The notes under the pieces: generated by a model
Told to the model about the DNA's origin: nothing
The model's input: only the letters and a program-made list of their open reading frames with translations
Database searches by the model: none
DNA from: Echinometra lucunter
Lineage: Eukaryota; Echinodermata; Echinoidea; Camarodonta; Echinometridae
Reading direction: 5' to 3'
Assembly (NCBI GenBank): GCA_029962745.1
Contig: CM057162.1
Location: forward strand, 18,799,302 to 18,863,301
Length of the DNA: 64,000 bases
Translations under genes and position numbers: made by a program
Shown: positions 60,931 through 64,000 of the stretch, piece after piece
How the letters are laid out: each line of letters begins with the position of its first letter
Numbering within the stretch: position 1 is the first letter of the stretch

Positions 60931-61690
60931 TTTGCAACCGTGTGAAGCGAGCGAGCCAAATATGGCCACTTCTGTTAAGAAAGAAGTGTTAATTTGTCAA
61001 CAAAATACAATGTAGGCCTTAAAGATAATCTCAATGATATGGTCACCTTGCTGCAAAATAGATTTCAGTTTGGCACCTCGCTGGTTCAATAATGCTTGCT
61101 GTCCCGCGAAACCACCTTGTCTACAAACGAGCAAAGTGAGCGAGGCTGCGAAGAAAAGCACATTCTTTTGACTACAGAATTTATTTCGTCCACGAAAACA
61201 TTATAGTCCTATAACATGTTAAGAGATATATCTACATTCAGTCACCTCACTTGCCGCATTGTTTTGCTTTCCGAAACCATCCTGTGTCTAAATAATCATA
61301 CGAGCGAGGAAAAATATACACGTTTTGTAGGTAGAAATGATAATTCCTCATCACACTATGGGCCTGTAAGCTACATCTAAATAAATAACATATTCGGTCA
61401 CCTCGCATGCCGAATTCGTTCGCTTTAACGATTCTGTATCTAAATATTATACGAGCGGGCGCAGCGAGCGAGGAAAATGCACTCTTTTTCATGAGTTATA
61501 GAAGTTTAATTCGTCATCAAAATACGATACAATCCCGTAGTATGTCTAAATAATATACATTCGATCACATATCATTGGAATAATTACGATGCTATTCGGG
61601 AACCTCGTTTGCCGTCCAAACCATTTTGTTTCTACAAGCAAGCGAAGCGAGCTATACCAACATAAGCTATATTTCTTTACAAAAGTAGGT
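60931..61690. repeat. Diverged tandem repeat with GAGCGAGCGA motifs
   Basis: Blocks CCATTTTGT(T/C)TCTA, AAGCGAGCGAG and TATGTCTAAATAATA recur at roughly 160-190-base spacing (near 60945, 61120, 61290, 61450, 61640). Confidence 0.55.
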
Positions 61691-62678
61691 TTGTCATACA
61701 CAACCAGTTAGAATGTTGCTGGTCAATCAGTCCAAGAATTAATCTAGCTGAATAGCTAGCTAGCTTTAAACTATAGTAGTAATCTTCAGTGTATCATATT
61801 TCAATCTACCGGCATGAAGAAAATTGTAATATGAAGACGAAGATGGGATGGGAAAATAACTGATGTTACACCTCATAAAAACCAGGGGGTGCTGCAGCAC
61901 CCCAGCACCCAAGCTCCCCAGGGGCCTGGCTATTATTGTACTACATGTCCATCTGAATTATAGCTTTACGTTAACAAACTCAAACTACGGGTATATTTCG
62001 ACTGAATTTGACTCATTTCATAAACAGATTGTAAATGGACTTAACATTATTCAAAAGTCAATTCTCTTTCATCCTAGGTTAGAGCTTCAGCACTTCCAAG
62101 AACCTTCAAATAGTACATGTGGGGTCTTCTTCACTCCTATCCCCCGTAGGTCAAAACGGCATTTTGCATAGCGAACTAATTGTCGACGCGAACGTGAAAT
62201 ACATTGACTTAGATCTTCCATAAAAGAGAAGAAAAGTTTTTATTTTACTTGCCAGCAATGTTCCTTAGGCTCTCAATTTTCCCCTTTCTGCTTCATATCT
62301 GATGAATGAACTGAAAATGGTGAATTTGAAGAAGAAAACTGACGCTTATAGGTCGACAGCATGCCGTCGAGTAACCAATAAAAAAGCATGCTATGTAGTT
62401 TCGGTACAGACTTGTCACGTTTGCGGGACGAGGTCAATTCATTGACCGAGTACAAAGGATGAGTGCTCTTATTTAGTTTTCATATTTGTAATTCAAAGTT
62501 AAAACGCACATGTACATACAACAGCATAGACTTGTATGCCTTACAACATGTACAAACGCTAACGTACATTGTACACTGACATCAACATCATCTGCATGAA
62601 GTCTAAAATCAGCGAACTATTTTCTACTTTATGATTTGACAAGTCATAAAAATTCATGAAATAAACAACAAAACTCAC
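61691..62678. other. Intergenic, nothing recognised
   Basis: No exon with good borders was found. Confidence 0.4.
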
Positions 62679-62752
62679 CTCTTTGCCTTTCTTTAAAACA
62701 TATTCAGGATCCAAATCTCTAGGATGATCTGGAAACAAAGGGATTCCTGATC
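62679..62752 (-). CDS. Tentative minus-strand exon, 74 nt
   Basis: On the minus strand GTTTTTAG precedes GATCAGGAATC and GTGAGT follows GGCAAAGAG. The frame, starting with two bases of a codon and ending in phase 0, reads SGIPLFPDHPRDLDPEYVLK. Good borders and a non-random composition are the only support; the family is unknown. Confidence 0.35.
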
Positions 62753-62968
62753 CTAAAAACAACTCAATTCATAATGCTGCATGCAGTGTGCGTGTGTCAA
62801 GTACACAGTAAATGGTGCTATGCTAGTTACATTGCCTGAGGAAAGTGCTATTACATTAAGTGTGTCATTCCGTACAATGGCCATGGTAGTAAAATAAACA
62901 AATGATTTGAGCGCTAAAGAAATTTTGTGTGAACTTTCACCACAACTACTATATGAATGAGACTATAC

Positions 62969-63041
62969 CATGCATCATCAGCAGATTCATTTTTCACGAA
63001 TGGCGGCAGATCCGCGAAGGGGTAGTATCCGGTTCCTGAAG
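62969..63041 (-). CDS. Tentative minus-strand exon, 73 nt
   Basis: On the minus strand TTTGTGTCAG precedes CTTCAGGAACC and GTATAG could be the donor. The frame reads SGTGYYPFADLPPFVKNESA. It starts in the same phase and with the same Ser-Gly as the exon at 62679. The two do not join directly in frame with these borders. Confidence 0.27.
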
Positions 63042-63060
63042 CTGACACAAATACAGTGTA

Positions 63061-63296
63061 TACACTCTAAAAAGGAATGGCAAAAATGACCAATAATTGA
63101 TAATTACTTAGTTGATATGACTTGTGTCAGACCGAACAATATTGGTAAAGATTCACCAATATGATGGTTAGTATTACCAAATTATTGGTTAAAATGTAGG
63201 CCCTACCAAAATTTTGGTTGCTGTTGACCATTTTTTTGGTCGGACACATATTCACCAACACATTGGTTATTTTGACCAATCCTTTTTAAGAGTGTA
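63061..63296. mobile_element. MITE with TACACTCT termini
   Basis: It starts TACACTCTAAAAAGGAATGG and ends CCAATCCTTTTTAAGAGTGTA. Several ATTGGT/ACCAAT blocks lie inside. The terminus is shared in type with the 29955 element. Confidence 0.85.
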
Positions 63297-63381
63297 GACT
63301 TGTGCGGGGGCGGTCTGGAACCGAAATTCAGTTAGATAATCGACCAGGCCTAGCCTGCAGAACTGGCCATCAAGGATGACA

Positions 63382-63742
63382 TGGACCGGTGTCACCGAAT
63401 GAGATATCCATCCGGATGAGATGACACCGGCAGGTGTTTTTCAATCCAAATTGACAAGAAATATGATTGTGCGCTCCCCATCACGCAGCCAGAAGCTTCT
63501 GTCTATGAAGTTGGCCTATTTTTATCAAAACAGAAAAAAATAGGCCTAATACAATTATCACATCATCTCCCATGTATGTGCCAACGGTCCCGTGAGATGA
63601 GTAGTGAACTTGATACGCTCACTCGCCAATATGATTAAGAAGGGACGGAGTCACCGGATGAGATTTCTTGTTATTTTGTATTGAAAAACTTTTACCGGTG
63701 TCATTTCATAAGGATGGAGACCTCATCCGGTGACACCGGCCA
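63382..63742. mobile_element. Foldback with GGTGTCACCGG arms
   Basis: Left TGGACCGGTGTCACCGAATG and right TCCGGTGACACCGGCCA are inverted. Inner blocks GTTTTTCAATCCAAAT and GTATTGAAAAAC also pair. Confidence 0.8.
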
Positions 63743-64000
63743 GGCTCAAGCCAAAACATCGTGCGGCCCGCGGGCCGAGTCCCCGTGGCTAACCCGCCCT
63801 GACTGCTCGTCACATCTATGAACAGCTCTCGTATGAAGTACCAAATCCTTTTACAACTGACAATCCTTCAGACGATCGAAAGATGAGCTTATCTTCACGG
63901 GGAGGTTCTATAGAATTGAAAGACCGCCCCCTCTGTGTTATTGTTGTCCAACAAAGCGTTGCGTTGATCGATCGTGGATTTATCGCAGCAAGCTCCACAT
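63743..64000. other. Right edge, nothing firm
   Basis: GC-richer sequence with a 60-codon minus-strand open frame that ends ESCS. It has no recognisable family or splice borders. Confidence 0.35.

Noticed and set aside
1..64000. tRNA or rRNA genes
   Set aside because: I looked for clover-leaf A/B box pairs and rRNA-like blocks and saw none; a covariance-model scan would be needed to be sure.

Overview
This is animal genomic DNA, AT-rich, with interrupted genes and very heavy repeat content. The protein families, the style of the foldback and MITE repeats, and an intronless sensory-type GPCR together suggest a marine invertebrate deuterostome. An echinoderm, probably a sea urchin, is my best guess; this is inference and no single sequence here proves it.

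Positions 3388-34586 (+) hold most of a TRPC-type cation channel gene. Fifteen exons join in frame with GT/AG borders to give 838 residues. In order they carry the end of the N-terminal ankyrin region, the TRPC linker helices, a PNCQQ motif, S1-S6 with an LFW pore helix, a TRP box ending in PPPFN, a 42-nt microexon, a CIRB-like coiled region and a basic then acidic tail. The first exon or exons lie to the left of the window. The introns are full of mobile and simple repeats. These include a dead APE-type LINE (about 3.7-7.0 kb), a 2-kb terminal-inverted-repeat element filled with 157-bp tandem units that carry nuclear-receptor half-sites (9.2-11.2 kb), many foldback elements (several within about 20-110 bp of exons), and long trinucleotide tracts.

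From about 34.9 to 42.5 kb no gene was recognised. A rhodopsin-type GPCR coding region follows at 42595-43615 (+), essentially intronless. It is broken by one net +1 frameshift in the third intracellular loop, so it is either a pseudogene or a sequence error. At 49640-51328 (-) is a single long open frame of 562 codons for a charged, low-complexity protein that I do not recognise.

From 51.4 kb to the end there are mostly repeats, a 500-base assembly gap (58501-59000), and a few weak candidate exons (59.2 kb, 62.7 kb, 63.0 kb). The genes have no visible shared job. The most unusual material is in the repeats: an internal empty-site comparison showing a TTAA target duplication, a tandem MITE pair sharing three copies of one 8-bp target, a perfect 34-bp intronic hairpin, and the half-site array.
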